Shown here: piece after piece, positions 1 to 10,085 of the stretch
How the letters are laid out: each line of letters begins with the position of its first letter
Numbering within the stretch: the first letter of the stretch is position 1
DNA from: Sulfuritalea sp.
Lineage (GTDB): Bacteria; Pseudomonadota; Gammaproteobacteria; Burkholderiales; Rhodocyclaceae
Assembly: GCA_023229685.1 (NCBI GenBank)
Contig: JALNYT010000005.1
Span: forward strand, 1-64,000
Direction: 5' to 3'
DNA length: 64,000 nt
Translations under genes and position numbers: made by a program
The notes under the pieces: model-generated
Seen by the model: only the letters and a program-made list of their open reading frames with translations
Database searches by the model: none
What the model was told of the DNA's origin: nothing

Positions 1-276
1 GAGTAGTGGCGGGTTGAGGGTACCTCGCCTTCAGACACACACAACCAACTCGCCCAGGACTTCAATTCGAGAATGTTGAACCGCACCCGCGGAAAAATAA
101 AACCGACTTTTTCAACAGAATAGGCCGTCCAGAGACTATACATCGGCGATGTGCCCTGTCCGGACGTTCAGGTTGCTCCCAACTAGACGTTCAACACAGA
201 CGTTTGAAATTACCGGCGCTGCCCGTCTTCATCTGGCAGCGCCCGGTGGATTGCTGAGTTGAGCAATAGACCAAAC
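1..276. other. intergenic, nothing recognised
   Basis: No convincing gene is seen here. The open frames are short, lack a ribosome site and show no codon bias. The stretch lies downstream of the small secreted protein on the minus strand. Confidence 0.5.
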
Positions 277-1023
277 TCATTGAACTTTTCTGAATACGGC
301 AGTGCCCCCGCCCGAGTATCTAGCCCAAAGCTCATCACCGTGGAGCTCGAAAGAGCACGTTCCATCACGCGCACACAAAGGTGCCCCGAACGAAAGAGTA
401 CCGTTCGCAATTGGCGCCGACGCGAATTTTGAGGTCGAACCATAGGCGAATTTGGCTAGGCAGTTGGCGTCGACGGCAACCACCCAAAAAGAGTCTTGAG
501 AGCCTTGAGTCCAAGTGCCAACCCACTTGCCACTAAAGGATGCGCACTGTGCCGGAACATCAGCTGCGGGCTTTTGGATTTCGGGACCCTTGAGAACAGC
601 TTCAATTTTCGCTTGAAGTTGGTTCTCTGCTACCTTTTCGATCCTAAGCCCTTTAGTTTGTCCACTCGTGGGAATAAACGTTCCAACGAAAACCCCGTCT
701 GATTTTTGAGCAGCGGAAATTCTTGAGCCCGACTGGGTAGTGATCAGCAATGTCCGCTCTTGTGCTGTTTGCTTGATCTCTGCCTCGACTCCCTGCTGTC
801 TTCCATCCGAGTAACCGTAAACGGCCGTGAGGAGAAATATTCCGGCGTCCTTTTGTTCTACGCTAGATATACGCAAGGTTCGCGTCCTGGCTTCGCCCTC
901 CACCGTAGTTATCCATGTTGCGATTAGTTCAGTCTGTAGCTGGGCGAGTGGGGTCTGTGCATGCACTATTCCGACGCCAAAAAGTGCTAATGCGACGGTA
1001 ACTCGAATCAATGACTTAAACAT
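277..1023 (-). CDS. secreted protein with the N-terminal domain of the neighbouring CHAT protein
   Basis: This is a predicted exported protein of 248 residues. I chose the internal ATG because GGAG lies 8 nt upstream and the protein then opens with a signal peptide (MFKSLIRV, a hydrophobic core, then VHAQ). Residues about 22-135 align clearly with residues about 22-135 of the 1163-residue CHAT protein at 4668-8159: VEGEARTRTLRI here against VQGEGRTRTLRI there, and ERTLLITTQ against ERTLFITTQ. The second half has its own module with W-rich strands and paired cysteines (PAQCASFSGKWVGTW, then LCARDGTCSFEL), suggesting a disulfide-bonded beta domain. It is transcribed divergently from the CHAT gene at 1415. 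The homology is visible in the sequence. A role as periplasmic partner or sensor of the CHAT proteins is inference. Confidence 0.75.
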   Translation of the reverse strand: MFKSLIRVTVALALFGVGIVHAQTPLAQLQTELIATWITTVEGEARTRTLRISSVEQKDAGIFLLTAVYGYSDGRQQGVEAEIKQTAQERTLLITTQSGSRISAAQKSDGVFVGTFIPTSGQTKGLRIEKVAENQLQAKIEAVLKGPEIQKPAADVPAQCASFSGKWVGTWTQGSQDSFWVVAVDANCLAKFAYGSTSKFASAPIANGTLSFGAPLCARDGTCSFELHGDELWARYSGGGTAVFRKVQ

Positions 1024-1414
1024 GTTGCTATCTCCGCAGAGGTGGTTGTAAGAGATGCCCAACGACGCTATAGGCAAACGTTCATCATGCCCGCATCGTG
1101 CCAGTAGTCAAATGGAATGGTAACCGCGACCGTCCGCTTTTGGCCGTTCAGCGACATTATTCTGCTTCGTGCCCGTTGGAGACATATGCCATGGGGGAGA
1201 CGATTGTCAAGTGTGGACTCTCAAAGCGGACAGCCTGCCCGTGCCAAATCCCGCGCATCAAGAGGAACCGCTGGCGGCTCAACAACACTGGCATTCTAGT
1301 TGTGACAGCAATTGGCAACGTATCGGTTCCGGTTTTCGCCTAATCGACAAGGGGTTGAGCGAAGCCTATAGTGCTGCCAAATCACAAACGGCATAAGAAT
1401 GCCAGGGAGCAGGG
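1024..1414. other. divergent intergenic region
   Basis: About 390 bp between two divergent starts, so it should hold both promoters. I could not place clear -35/-10 boxes. The central part (about 1120-1250) resembles the degenerate intergenic filler seen elsewhere in the accessory part of this window: the word gaccgtccgctttt recurs in near-identical form near 14183. No gene is supported. Confidence 0.4.
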
Positions 1415-4400
1415 GTGCGTTTCCATCTGTTAGTCGCGACTATCCTTCTACTGCTCGCCATCGACGGCTATACGCAAACTCAGCCGGCGCCGCCGCGCAG
1501 TGTGGCGGATATCCTGGCGGTGCTGGATCAATACAAGCCCGATCCGGCAGCGGTGGAAAAACTGCGCGCCCAAGCCGATGAGCAACCACCTGATACCAAG
1601 TACGAACAGGAACTCGCCATCTTCTATCATCGGCGTGGTCGCGCAAACGGAGTGATGGGTCGGTCGAAGCAACAAATTGCAGACTTTGACCGGGCGCTTG
1701 CACTTGTGCTTCCAAGTGGCCTGACGGAAAAAGGGGGGATCGGCGACCGCAATGAAATCATCAAGGACATTGTCGACGCCGAAGTGCACGGAGGAAACTG
1801 GGTACGGATCATCGAAATATCTCGAGAACTGACGCGGAATCAATGGGCAACGGGGTTTTGGGGTACTTCGTTTATTGCGCAAGCGAATGTTTTTCTGCAT
1901 GACCTCGATGCAGCTCGACAGGCAGTCAACGACGCTGACGTAAGACTTGCCAAACTAAGATCAACCCCGAGCTGGGCAACCTACGGCTCAGGACATCAAA
2001 TGATGAATGAGCGGAACCATGGTCTCTTACTTGAAGCCGAAGGGAATCTCGGCGAAGCGGAGCGGCGATATCGCAAATCGGTTGACCTTGCGGAAGCAGT
2101 TAACGACCAGGCCCACAGCGTAAGGGGCTACGGCCAATATTCCGGAGCGCAAGCTCATGCATTGACTCACTGGGGCGACTCCGAAGTATTGCTTGCACGG
2201 AATTTGATGTATCAAGGGCGCGGAGCCGAAGCGGAATACTACGCTCGAAGCGCTCTGCTCCGTTGGCTGCAGGCATCCGGACGCTACTCCTCATACGCAG
2301 CTTTGGGAATTGGCGTATTGAGCTCAGCCGTTCTCGAATCCGGCCGGTACATGGAAGCAGAAGCGTTGGCGAGGGCCTCAATCGATAGCTATGAAAAGTC
2401 CGGTGCGTCTATTGACTCGGTGATGCTTTCTGTGGCGCGTTCGTCGCTTGGTGCTTCGCTGGTTGCCCAAAGCAAATGGCAAGAAGCCGTCATTACATTC
2501 GAATTAAATGATAGAGCGTTGTCCCACGATCTTGCCCAGTACGAAAAATACAGCGGACGGGACTCCAACTGGGGAATCGCCATGTTGCGAACCGGCGAAA
2601 GCAAGAAAGCGCTTGCCATGCTGAACGCTGTTTACAGGAAGCGTTTGTCGTCGGGCCTCACCGATACCGAATACTTTACTGCGCAATCGCGTGGCTTCTA
2701 TGCCATGGCCTTGGCGGCAGACGGCCAACCCGAGAAGGCGCTTGGTGAATTTCAGGGCGCCATCCCCATCCTGCTCGACGAGGCTCGACGCAACGGCGGC
2801 GGCGAACAAGGCGGCGCGGTCGCCCGTCAGATGCGGCTAGTTTGGATTCTGGAAGCCTACATGAAGCTGCTGGTCGATCTCCGCGACTCGCCCATTCTCA
2901 AGACCGCTAGTATCGATTCCGTCGCCGAAGCCTTTCGCCTGGCGGATGTGGCGCGTGGCAGCGGCGTTCAGCGCGCCTTGGCCGAGAGCGCAGCCCGTGC
3001 CACTCTCAGCGACCCGGCACTGGCCGATCTTGCTCGTCGCGAACAGGACGCTCAGCAACGCTTCGGCACCCTCTCCGACCTTCTCAATCGCCTGCTCTCC
3101 ACACCACCTGAGCAGCGGTTGCCGAAGATCATTGCCGATCTCCGCCGCGATATCGATGCGATTCGGGTCGAGCGCGACAAACTCAAGCTCGAGTTGGACA
3201 AGCGCTTCCCCGACTATGCTGAGCTGATTTCGCCCAAGCCCATCACGCTAGCTCAAACGCAGGCCGCCCTCGCCTCGGATGAAGCGCTGATCTCGATTTA
3301 TGTCGGCGCCGACCGAAGCTACGTGTGGGCGGTGCCCAAGGCTGGCAAGGCGGTCTTCGCCGAAGTAGCGCTGACCGATGCTGAGGCCGCCCGGCAAGTC
3401 GCCCGCTTGCGTCAGGCGCTGGATGTCGGGGAAGTCGCCCTGGAGGACATGCCACGATTCGATCTGGCGCAATCTTACGAGTTGTACCGTAAGCTATTGC
3501 TGCCGGTAGAGGCTGGCTGGCGCGAGGCAAAAAATCTGATCGTGGTGCCACACAAGGCGCTGGGGCAACTCCCCTTCGCGGTGTTGGTGACCGCGCCGTA
3601 TGTTCCCGCCGCCACAATTACTAAAGGCGGTCTGTTCGCTGAATATCGTCAAGCGCCCTGGCTGATCCGCCGCGTGGCTGTAACTCAGCTGCCGTCGGTC
3701 AGCACGATGCTTGCGCTGCGCCGGATGCCTGCCGTCAAGCCAGGGCGCAAGGAGTTCATCGGCTTCGGCGATCCGCTCTTCAGCAATGCGATGGCGCTGG
3801 CGGCAAACGACAGCACGACCAGCCGCCGCCGCTTCCGCAACCTCGCGATTGGCGCCGTTGTGGCCGTACCGGTGGCGACCGTGGCCGATGCGCCGGTTGC
3901 TATGCCCACAGTGGCCATAGCTAATTCGGCGGGGCTGGCCCAACTCGCCCGTTTACCCGACACCGCCGAGGAGATCACCGACATCGCCCGCGTGCTGCAT
4001 GCCGATGCGGCCAACGATGTGTTTCTTGGCCGTGCCGCTAGCGAGAAGAATGTGAAATCCGGGCAACTGGACAACCGTCGTATCGTGATGTTCGCTACGC
4101 ACGGTCTGGTGCCGGGCGATCTGAATGGATTGACCCAACCTGCGCTGGCACTGAGCGCTCCTGAAGTCACCGGCAATACCGATGAGGATGGTTTGCTGAC
4201 CATGGAGGAAGTGCTGGGCCTGAAGCTCAACGCCGACTGGGTGGTGCTGTCGGCCTGCAACACGGCGGCGGGCGACGGCGCGGGCAGCGAAGCGGTGTCT
4301 GGACTGGGCAAGGCCTTCTTCTTCGCCGGGGCGCGGACCTTGCTGGTATCGAATTGGCCGGTGGAAACCGTCTCCGCACGGTTACTGACAACCAAGCTGT

Positions 4401-4573
4401 TCGAGCATCAGGCCGCCAACCCTAGCACGACGCGCGCCGAGGCGCTTCGGGCGACCATGATTAACCTGATGGATCGCGGAGTGCCGACCGACATGCTCGC
4501 CACTAAAGGCTTTACCTACGCCCACCCGATGTTCTGGGCGCCGTTCTCGCTGGTGGGGGATGGCGGAAGGTAA
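1415..4573 (+). CDS. secreted TPR-CHAT domain protein
   Basis: A caspase-like CHAT protein of 1052 residues. It uses a GTG start behind a GGGAGCAGG purine stretch, and the first 21 residues form a signal peptide (MRFHLLVATILLLLAIDGYTQ). Residues about 25-560 are alpha-helical repeats of TPR type, for example EAEGNLGEAERRYRKSVDLA. A charged coiled region follows (about 570-620), then the C-terminal CHAT domain. The catalytic dyad is visible as H896 in MFATHGL and C948 in LSACNTAAG, followed by the family's GLGKAFFFAGARTLLVSNW segment. CHAT proteins are cysteine peptidases of the caspase clan. The signal peptide suggests this one acts outside the cytoplasm. It is a paralogue of the 4668-8159 protein but lacks that protein's extra N-terminal domain. 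Its target is unknown. Confidence 0.88.
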   Translation: MRFHLLVATILLLLAIDGYTQTQPAPPRSVADILAVLDQYKPDPAAVEKLRAQADEQPPDTKYEQELAIFYHRRGRANGVMGRSKQQIADFDRALALVLPSGLTEKGGIGDRNEIIKDIVDAEVHGGNWVRIIEISRELTRNQWATGFWGTSFIAQANVFLHDLDAARQAVNDADVRLAKLRSTPSWATYGSGHQMMNERNHGLLLEAEGNLGEAERRYRKSVDLAEAVNDQAHSVRGYGQYSGAQAHALTHWGDSEVLLARNLMYQGRGAEAEYYARSALLRWLQASGRYSSYAALGIGVLSSAVLESGRYMEAEALARASIDSYEKSGASIDSVMLSVARSSLGASLVAQSKWQEAVITFELNDRALSHDLAQYEKYSGRDSNWGIAMLRTGESKKALAMLNAVYRKRLSSGLTDTEYFTAQSRGFYAMALAADGQPEKALGEFQGAIPILLDEARRNGGGEQGGAVARQMRLVWILEAYMKLLVDLRDSPILKTASIDSVAEAFRLADVARGSGVQRALAESAARATLSDPALADLARREQDAQQRFGTLSDLLNRLLSTPPEQRLPKIIADLRRDIDAIRVERDKLKLELDKRFPDYAELISPKPITLAQTQAALASDEALISIYVGADRSYVWAVPKAGKAVFAEVALTDAEAARQVARLRQALDVGEVALEDMPRFDLAQSYELYRKLLLPVEAGWREAKNLIVVPHKALGQLPFAVLVTAPYVPAATITKGGLFAEYRQAPWLIRRVAVTQLPSVSTMLALRRMPAVKPGRKEFIGFGDPLFSNAMALAANDSTTSRRRFRNLAIGAVVAVPVATVADAPVAMPTVAIANSAGLAQLARLPDTAEEITDIARVLHADAANDVFLGRAASEKNVKSGQLDNRRIVMFATHGLVPGDLNGLTQPALALSAPEVTGNTDEDGLLTMEEVLGLKLNADWVVLSACNTAAGDGAGSEAVSGLGKAFFFAGARTLLVSNWPVETVSARLLTTKLFEHQAANPSTTRAEALRATMINLMDRGVPTDMLATKGFTYAHPMFWAPFSLVGDGGR

Positions 4574-4667
4574 GAGGGCAGCCGACCAACTGAGCGACCG
4601 CCAAGCTGCCAATCGACTTCGTCGGCAGCAGATCTTTAAAGTTCGGTGAGGAACTTCAAGAGCGTCA
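4574..4667. other. short convergent intergenic gap
   Basis: 94 bp between two convergent CHAT genes. No clear hairpin plus T-tract terminator is seen. Confidence 0.4.
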
Positions 4668-7600
4668 TCAAGTTCCTCCCTCACCTACCAACGCATAGGG
4701 CGCCCAAAAGAGAGGATGAGCATAGGAGAAGCCCTGCGTCGGTTCGCTCTTCTGTTGCATCAGGGCGAGCATCGATTGCCGTAGTGCTTCGGCGCGGGGG
4801 AGCTTCAGATCGGCACTCTGACGTTCAAAGATACCGGTAACTAATAGGCGCGCGCTGACCGACTCCACTGGCCAGTGGGTCACAAGTAGTGCGCGACTAC
4901 CAGCATAGAAGAAGCCTCGTCCCAGCCCTGAAAGCGCATCCGCTCCCTGACCGTCACCGGCCGCTGTATTGCAGGCCGACAGCACCACCCAGTCGGCATC
5001 CAACTTCAATCCCATGATGTCTTCCAGTGTGAGCAGGCCATGTTGCCCGCCCCCTGGGTTGGCCAACGCCAGCGAAGGTTCCGATACGCCGGGAAAGTCT
5101 CCCGCTAGCAAACCGTGAGTGGCAAAGGCCACTACCCGTCGTTTGGACAGGTCCAGCTTCTTTACGTTGGCCGTGGAGGCTTGATTGCCGAGGAACACGT
5201 CGGTGGTCGGATCCGCCTTCAACGCCTGGGCCAGCGCCAGAATTTCATCTCGGGTATCCGGTAGTGATGGAATGTTGCTGTAGTCCATCCATTCCACTGG
5301 CTTCGCTTGTTGCACGTCGGTTTGGCTCGGGCGAATCACGGAAAGATTGCGTAAGCGCCGGGCGCTGCTCGCGACCTGGATCGGGCTGTCGCTGAATTGT
5401 GGATCGCCAAACCCGATGAAGGCACTACGCTGCGCGCTTGCAACGGGAAGCCTTCTCAGGAGGACGAGGGTATTTACCGACGGCAACTGGGTGAATGCCG
5501 CCTGACGCACAAGCCAGGGCACGTCCTTGAACTGGGCAAAGCGTAGCTTCGGATCGGCTTTCACGGTCACCTTGGCAGTGGGTAGCACCGCCAAGGGCAA
5601 CTGGCCGAGCGCCCCGTTGGCGACGACCAGCAGATGGCTGGCGCCCTGCCAGCCGGCGGCTATGGGAACAAGGAGATCGGCATAGAGCCGATAGGCTATA
5701 TCGAGGTCGAAGTCAGGAATGGCAGTGATTAGATCGAGATCGCCTGGATCGAGAGCCCTTCTCAGCGTCCGCACCCGGAGCGCCAATTCATCGCGATTGA
5801 GTCTGATGCTGGTGAAGACGACCGGACCATCCTTTTTCAAGGCCCAGAGGTGGGTGCCAGTATCGGTGGAGAAGATGTTGATTAGGGCTTCCCCGTGTCG
5901 CAGTATCGCTCTGGTTTCGGCTAGGCTCGGCGGCTGCGGCCGGATCAGGTTAGCGTAGGCGGGGAAGCGCTTCTCGATGTCTGCCTGCAGGACAATCCGT
6001 TGCAGTTTGATTCCTTCGAGACGCTTTTGCATGTCGGCGATGACTTTTGGCAGATGCTGGTCGGCCGGGGCACTCATCAGTTCCCGCAAGATCTTGTGTA
6101 GGGCCACCATTTCCTGGGCGAGGTCCTGTTCCTTACGAATCTCGCTTCCAATCTTGGGGTCGTTCGCCGCGGCACGAAGGGCAGAAGCGGCTACGGCACT
6201 CTGCGTGTTCTGGCTGCTCAGGGCATCGGCCAAACGAAAGGCTTCGTTCGCGGCGTCAATACCGGCGGTAGCTTCCAACGACGTACCACGGATTTCACCC
6301 AGCAAACTCATGGCATCTTCGAGGATAAGCTTCAAACGCTGGCTGCGCAGTGGGGAAGGTTCATCATCCTGATTGATAGCGGCATTCAGAAGTACCGGCA
6401 GGGCACTACGGTAAGCGTCCAGTGCCGCGGCCTTGTCGCCTTTGGCGGCCAGCGCCATGCCCTTGACACCGATTAGTTCCACTGTGTCGATGTGTCTCTC
6501 GCCCAACCATTGCTGCCGTTCTTGGATCAGCTGATTCAGCATAGCCAAGGCTTCATCGGGTTGGCCTGTCTTGAGCAATGCCAGCGACCAGCCTATATCG
6601 CCGGCGGCAAGTTTCTTCTGTAGATCCGGGTAGGGGGACAAGGCAGCATACCGTTTCTGATACTCGGTCAGGGCCTCCGAGTACCGGGCTTGTGCGACCA
6701 AAGTGCTGGCTAGGCTCTCTCTAAGATCACTCATTATTAATGAATCAGAGGGCAGCCCAGCACGCTCAAGATTGCTAAGGCACAAAGACAATATCTGCTC
6801 TGTTTCACTGTAACGTCCCTGATGCTGCAATACAAAGACCAAGCCTCGTAGTGTGTCAACGGTCTGCAACGAAGCGCCGCCGGTTCGCGAAGCACTTCGA
6901 TGAAAGGCGTATCGTGCCGTGGCCTCGGCTTCTGCAAGGCGGCCCTGCGCAGCCAAAATACTTGCCAGGAAGGACGTCTTTTTGTCGATCCTCGACTCAA
7001 TGTGGCTCTGAGGCTGGGTCAAAATATTCCGAGCCTGCCGCAATTGATTCATTTTCTCATCCTCGAGATCAGCCTCAAGCGCCCTGCGAACAGCAACTTC
7101 AGCCTCAACGAACTTCCCCTGGTCAAACAAAAATACTCCGCGGAAAATCTCAAACGCTTGTGTAGTCGCGCTCCCCCAATTTTTCCACTGGATATCATTT
7201 CGCATCGAAGCGTAAGCCGACTCGGAACTCGCCATCGCCTGCCGCGCCGATTCGAAATCACCAAGTCTTGAATAGAGCGATGCCTGTTCCCCATACCTTG
7301 CCACGCGTGCCCCTGAAATCGGTGGAAGGGTTTCGAGAATCCGTTTGTTGGCCGCAAGCGCCTGCTGGATGTTTCCCACCTTATACTCGGCAAAACTTAG
7401 GCGGTCCATTTCCGCTATTACACTTTCGCCCCCGCCTAAATCAACGGCCCGTGCGAGATTTTCCGCCTCGATGTGCGGTGCGCCAAGGTCACCGGCAGCA
7501 TTTGCTTTCTTGAGATAGAACCTTGCCAAGTTCTTTCGGTCGGTGGTCTGCGGCGGAGGACTTTCCAATAGCGCGTGGAGTATGCGAAGTTCCTCCGCAT

Positions 7601-8159
7601 GTTTTGGATCCGGCTTGTACTGGCGCAGAAGCTGAGTGATATCAGCCGTGGTGCGCGGCGACACCGTGGGCTGGGAAGCACCAGAAGCATTAGACGTTGG
7701 TTGTGTGATTACCCATCGCGCTTCGGATACCGCCGCACCGGCAACAGGTTTTCGGAGTTCGTCGCGTGAGACTCTTTCTATTTTGATCCCTTTGTATATC
7801 CCGCTTGGGTTCGTGAATGATCCGAAGAAGGCCCCATTTGTCGATTGATTGGCGGCAATCTTGCTGCCCGGTTGCGTGGTGATGAACAATGTACGTTCTT
7901 GATCGGTTTGCCTTATCTCCGCTCTAACCGCCGATTGAAATCCATCTGTCCATCCGTAAACAGCATCAAGAGAAAAAATCTCGCGTTCCTTCTGTTCGAC
8001 ATCAAAAATTCGTAGGGTGCGCGTACGGCCCTCACCCTGAACAGTCACCAGCCACGAAGAGACCAGATCAGCCCGCAACTGTTCGAGCGTGATTTCAGCG
8101 TATGCCGTCCCACTACAAAGAATCGTAAGCGTGGCCGCGATCCTAATCAGAAGATTCAT
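4668..8159 (-). CDS. secreted TPR-CHAT protein with an extra N-terminal domain
   Basis: A CHAT protein of 1163 residues. The signal peptide (MNLLIRIAATLTILCSGTAYA) is followed by a domain (about 22-135) shared with the small protein at 277-1023. A Ser/Thr/Pro linker comes next, then TPR-like repeats (about 175-640), a coiled segment and the C-terminal CHAT domain. The dyad is H1015 in AFATHGL and C1063 in LSACNTAAGDG, and the end (GFSYAHPLFWAPYALVGEGG) matches that of its paralogue at 1415-4573. The start sits a few bases from a purine-rich stretch. It is transcribed toward its paralogue. It is presumed to be a periplasmic or surface cysteine peptidase. Substrate and trigger are not evident from the sequence. 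Confidence 0.88.
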   Translation of the reverse strand: MNLLIRIAATLTILCSGTAYAEITLEQLRADLVSSWLVTVQGEGRTRTLRIFDVEQKEREIFSLDAVYGWTDGFQSAVRAEIRQTDQERTLFITTQPGSKIAANQSTNGAFFGSFTNPSGIYKGIKIERVSRDELRKPVAGAAVSEARWVITQPTSNASGASQPTVSPRTTADITQLLRQYKPDPKHAEELRILHALLESPPPQTTDRKNLARFYLKKANAAGDLGAPHIEAENLARAVDLGGGESVIAEMDRLSFAEYKVGNIQQALAANKRILETLPPISGARVARYGEQASLYSRLGDFESARQAMASSESAYASMRNDIQWKNWGSATTQAFEIFRGVFLFDQGKFVEAEVAVRRALEADLEDEKMNQLRQARNILTQPQSHIESRIDKKTSFLASILAAQGRLAEAEATARYAFHRSASRTGGASLQTVDTLRGLVFVLQHQGRYSETEQILSLCLSNLERAGLPSDSLIMSDLRESLASTLVAQARYSEALTEYQKRYAALSPYPDLQKKLAAGDIGWSLALLKTGQPDEALAMLNQLIQERQQWLGERHIDTVELIGVKGMALAAKGDKAAALDAYRSALPVLLNAAINQDDEPSPLRSQRLKLILEDAMSLLGEIRGTSLEATAGIDAANEAFRLADALSSQNTQSAVAASALRAAANDPKIGSEIRKEQDLAQEMVALHKILRELMSAPADQHLPKVIADMQKRLEGIKLQRIVLQADIEKRFPAYANLIRPQPPSLAETRAILRHGEALINIFSTDTGTHLWALKKDGPVVFTSIRLNRDELALRVRTLRRALDPGDLDLITAIPDFDLDIAYRLYADLLVPIAAGWQGASHLLVVANGALGQLPLAVLPTAKVTVKADPKLRFAQFKDVPWLVRQAAFTQLPSVNTLVLLRRLPVASAQRSAFIGFGDPQFSDSPIQVASSARRLRNLSVIRPSQTDVQQAKPVEWMDYSNIPSLPDTRDEILALAQALKADPTTDVFLGNQASTANVKKLDLSKRRVVAFATHGLLAGDFPGVSEPSLALANPGGGQHGLLTLEDIMGLKLDADWVVLSACNTAAGDGQGADALSGLGRGFFYAGSRALLVTHWPVESVSARLLVTGIFERQSADLKLPRAEALRQSMLALMQQKSEPTQGFSYAHPLFWAPYALVGEGGT

Positions 8160-8516
8160 CGTGATCCGACCTCTTTACGGTTATCCACCACGCACCATGT
8201 GCTGCACACCCAACAATCAGCGCCAGCTCACCACCAGATTGAAAGGTGGCATTGCACCCGATTCTCGCTATGCCAATGGCGCATGATATAGGAGTCGCAA
8301 TTGCCCTCTTCGATTTCATGCTGCGGTCCGTTTGTATCTCTGGATCATTGAGAACGCGCAGGCAGACGCCAACAAGTGTCCGAACTACAACTCCGGACGT
8401 TGGCGCCAACATTGTCGTGGTCATGGAGCAAAGGGAAAGCGGCCGCTCAAACACTCATCGTTTTGGGGGTGCCAATGACGGCTCATGGCCGAACAGCGCC
8501 AATTCGAGTCGCTAAC
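8160..8516. other. intergenic, nothing recognised
   Basis: About 357 bp upstream of the large CHAT gene and downstream of the small membrane protein gene. Short open frames on both strands lack start signals. The promoter of the CHAT gene should lie at its left end. Confidence 0.4.
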
Positions 8517-8819
8517 TCAGGTTCCATATGTGTTGAAGGCAAGAAAGACCCCGGCAAAGAGAGACACGCATGCAATTAAAATGTCGTAGATGGAGGGAAT
8601 CGGTTCTCCCCCAACATCTGTGCCCAATATTCGCGACTGCGCCAGCGTGGAGCGATAAGCGAGTGCTGCAACTAGCGATGAGGCTCCGAGCCAAATGTAG
8701 ATTGTTAGGTTGTAAGGATTCTCCAACCCAAAGAAATGCGATCCATAAGCCCCAAACAAGAATGCAACATGCAGGGAAAAAATGATTGCAATTCGTAGGG
8801 CGGCATTCTTGGCTTTCAT
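8517..8819 (-). CDS. small integral membrane protein
   Basis: About 100 residues, not recognised. Reading from the internal ATG (MKAKNAALR), there are three clear hydrophobic segments: residues about 7-30, 37-54 and 75-95. Between the second and third lies a polar stretch with a GTDVGGEPIPS loop. A TTG 27 bp upstream would extend it by nine residues. The ribosome site is weak for either start. Hydrophobic periodicity supports a real membrane protein, but no family could be named and the neighbours give no clue. Confidence 0.5.
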   Translation of the reverse strand: MKAKNAALRIAIIFSLHVAFLFGAYGSHFFGLENPYNLTIYIWLGASSLVAALAYRSTLAQSRILGTDVGGEPIPSIYDILIACVSLFAGVFLAFNTYGT

Positions 8820-9248
8820 CGTGCCACTAAGCAAATGGAATGACAACCTCGGATGACCGGTAATGGCCGATCTTACCCATTCGACTTACCGAGTTCGACG
8901 CCGAAAAGCGGTCATCGAATTTTCGAACTCCGGAGGCGATCAGTCGCCATCGAGTGCTCTGTGCCTGTTTCAACGCGGATCAGATTACTCATCCTCCGCA
9001 CATCGGACCATCCAGAGCAAATGCTTTGCAAAGGGTTAGCTAACAAAGGGATCCAATCAACGATCGCTGGACGGTGTGGTTCGCGCGTACTGGGCAAACT
9101 GCTTCGCGCAAACAACAACTCAGTCTAACGCTTGGCGGTGGCCAGTTTTGCGGTAAACAATAACCTTGTTGAGATAAACTGCCGAACCGCCTTAATAATA
9201 TTTAAAAATGCGTATGACCTAGGTACAAATAACCAATACGAGCCAAGA
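8820..9248. other. degenerate intergenic stretch
   Basis: Contains sequence typical of the degenerate filler in this window (ccggtaatggccgat near 8857 resembles ccgcaatggccgat near 33847). No gene is supported. Confidence 0.35.
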
Positions 9249-9755
9249 ATGACAAGATTGAATACTGATCCCGAGAAATGGGGAGACGAAGCCTATTTTT
9301 GCGATGCTTGTGAAAAGCCATTTCGTACACCAATGTTTGATATTAGTAAGGGATACGAACGGACCATCTATGACGGCAACCGTATGCCCGAAGTGGAAAT
9401 CATAGGATCGGGAACGATCGCCCAATACTGCTCCGATCCCTGCCGGGTGAAGAAGATATCCGCAGTATTAGCTAAGGAAAATGTTCGTGCTACCTATCCG
9501 GACATCGGCCCAGTCGAAGCATGTTCGCGCTGTGGCAAACCTGTGGATATGACTAAGTTTCACCTAACGTATGTCGATTCCGATACTGAACAGGATTGGG
9601 ATCGGATGTGCGCTACGGTTACGAAGACAGTCGTGTTGGCTGTACTGTGTGATGCATGTGCGCCACCTCCCCAGCGACTAATTGCCGAGACTGATTTTCC
9701 GGTATCTATCAAATCCGAAGATTTGCCGCCTCGAGAATATTTGAAAGTGGATTGA
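9249..9755 (+). CDS. cysteine-rich, probably zinc-binding protein
   Basis: A protein of 168 residues from the ATG that gives MTRLNTDPEKW. A TTG at 9132 would add 39 residues, but that extension looks non-coding. Cysteines come in pairs: FCDACEKPF (about residue 18), YCSDPCRVKK (about 63), ACSRCGKPV (about 91) and LCDACAPPP (about 134). This spacing suggests two treble-clef or zinc-ribbon sites. There is no signal peptide or membrane segment, so it is cytoplasmic. I do not recognise the family. It could be a regulator or a nucleic-acid binder, but nothing in the sequence decides that. Confidence 0.6.
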   Translation: MTRLNTDPEKWGDEAYFCDACEKPFRTPMFDISKGYERTIYDGNRMPEVEIIGSGTIAQYCSDPCRVKKISAVLAKENVRATYPDIGPVEACSRCGKPVDMTKFHLTYVDSDTEQDWDRMCATVTKTVVLAVLCDACAPPPQRLIAETDFPVSIKSEDLPPREYLKVD

Positions 9756-10085
9756 CTCAATTATTCGCAACAAGCGACTCACGCTTTTGCGACTTATCCT
9801 TTTGGTTGAACGAGTGAGGCGACATCAATCAGATTGAATAGATATCTCGACAGGCAGCTGTTGGCCGGGTGCAGCGGTAGGCCAACGGCAGCTTCATGGA
9901 AACGAAAGCTGGCAATCGGGAGCTAATGTCAAACAAAGGCTGGGGCGCTGCCACCAGTCGCAAGCTACCAAACAAAGCGCCTGCGAAGCAATCAACAGCA
10001 GACATTTTCAAGGAGCACTATCCCTACCGCGTGGGTCAGCATTGGACTAGCATATCGCCTTCACCCCATCTCAATGGAGCTGACC
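9756..10085. other. intergenic region with a degenerate repeat copy
   Basis: 330 bp between the zinc protein and the HTH gene. It contains one copy of the interspersed repeat (core atgtcaaa, near 9925) described separately. No gene is supported. Confidence 0.4.
9918..9950 (+). repeat. degenerate interspersed repeat, copy A
   Basis: Core agctaatgtcaaacaaaggc followed by a G-rich run. Related copies lie at 14281, 15259 and 36970, all in intergenic DNA of the accessory part of the window. Confidence 0.45.
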
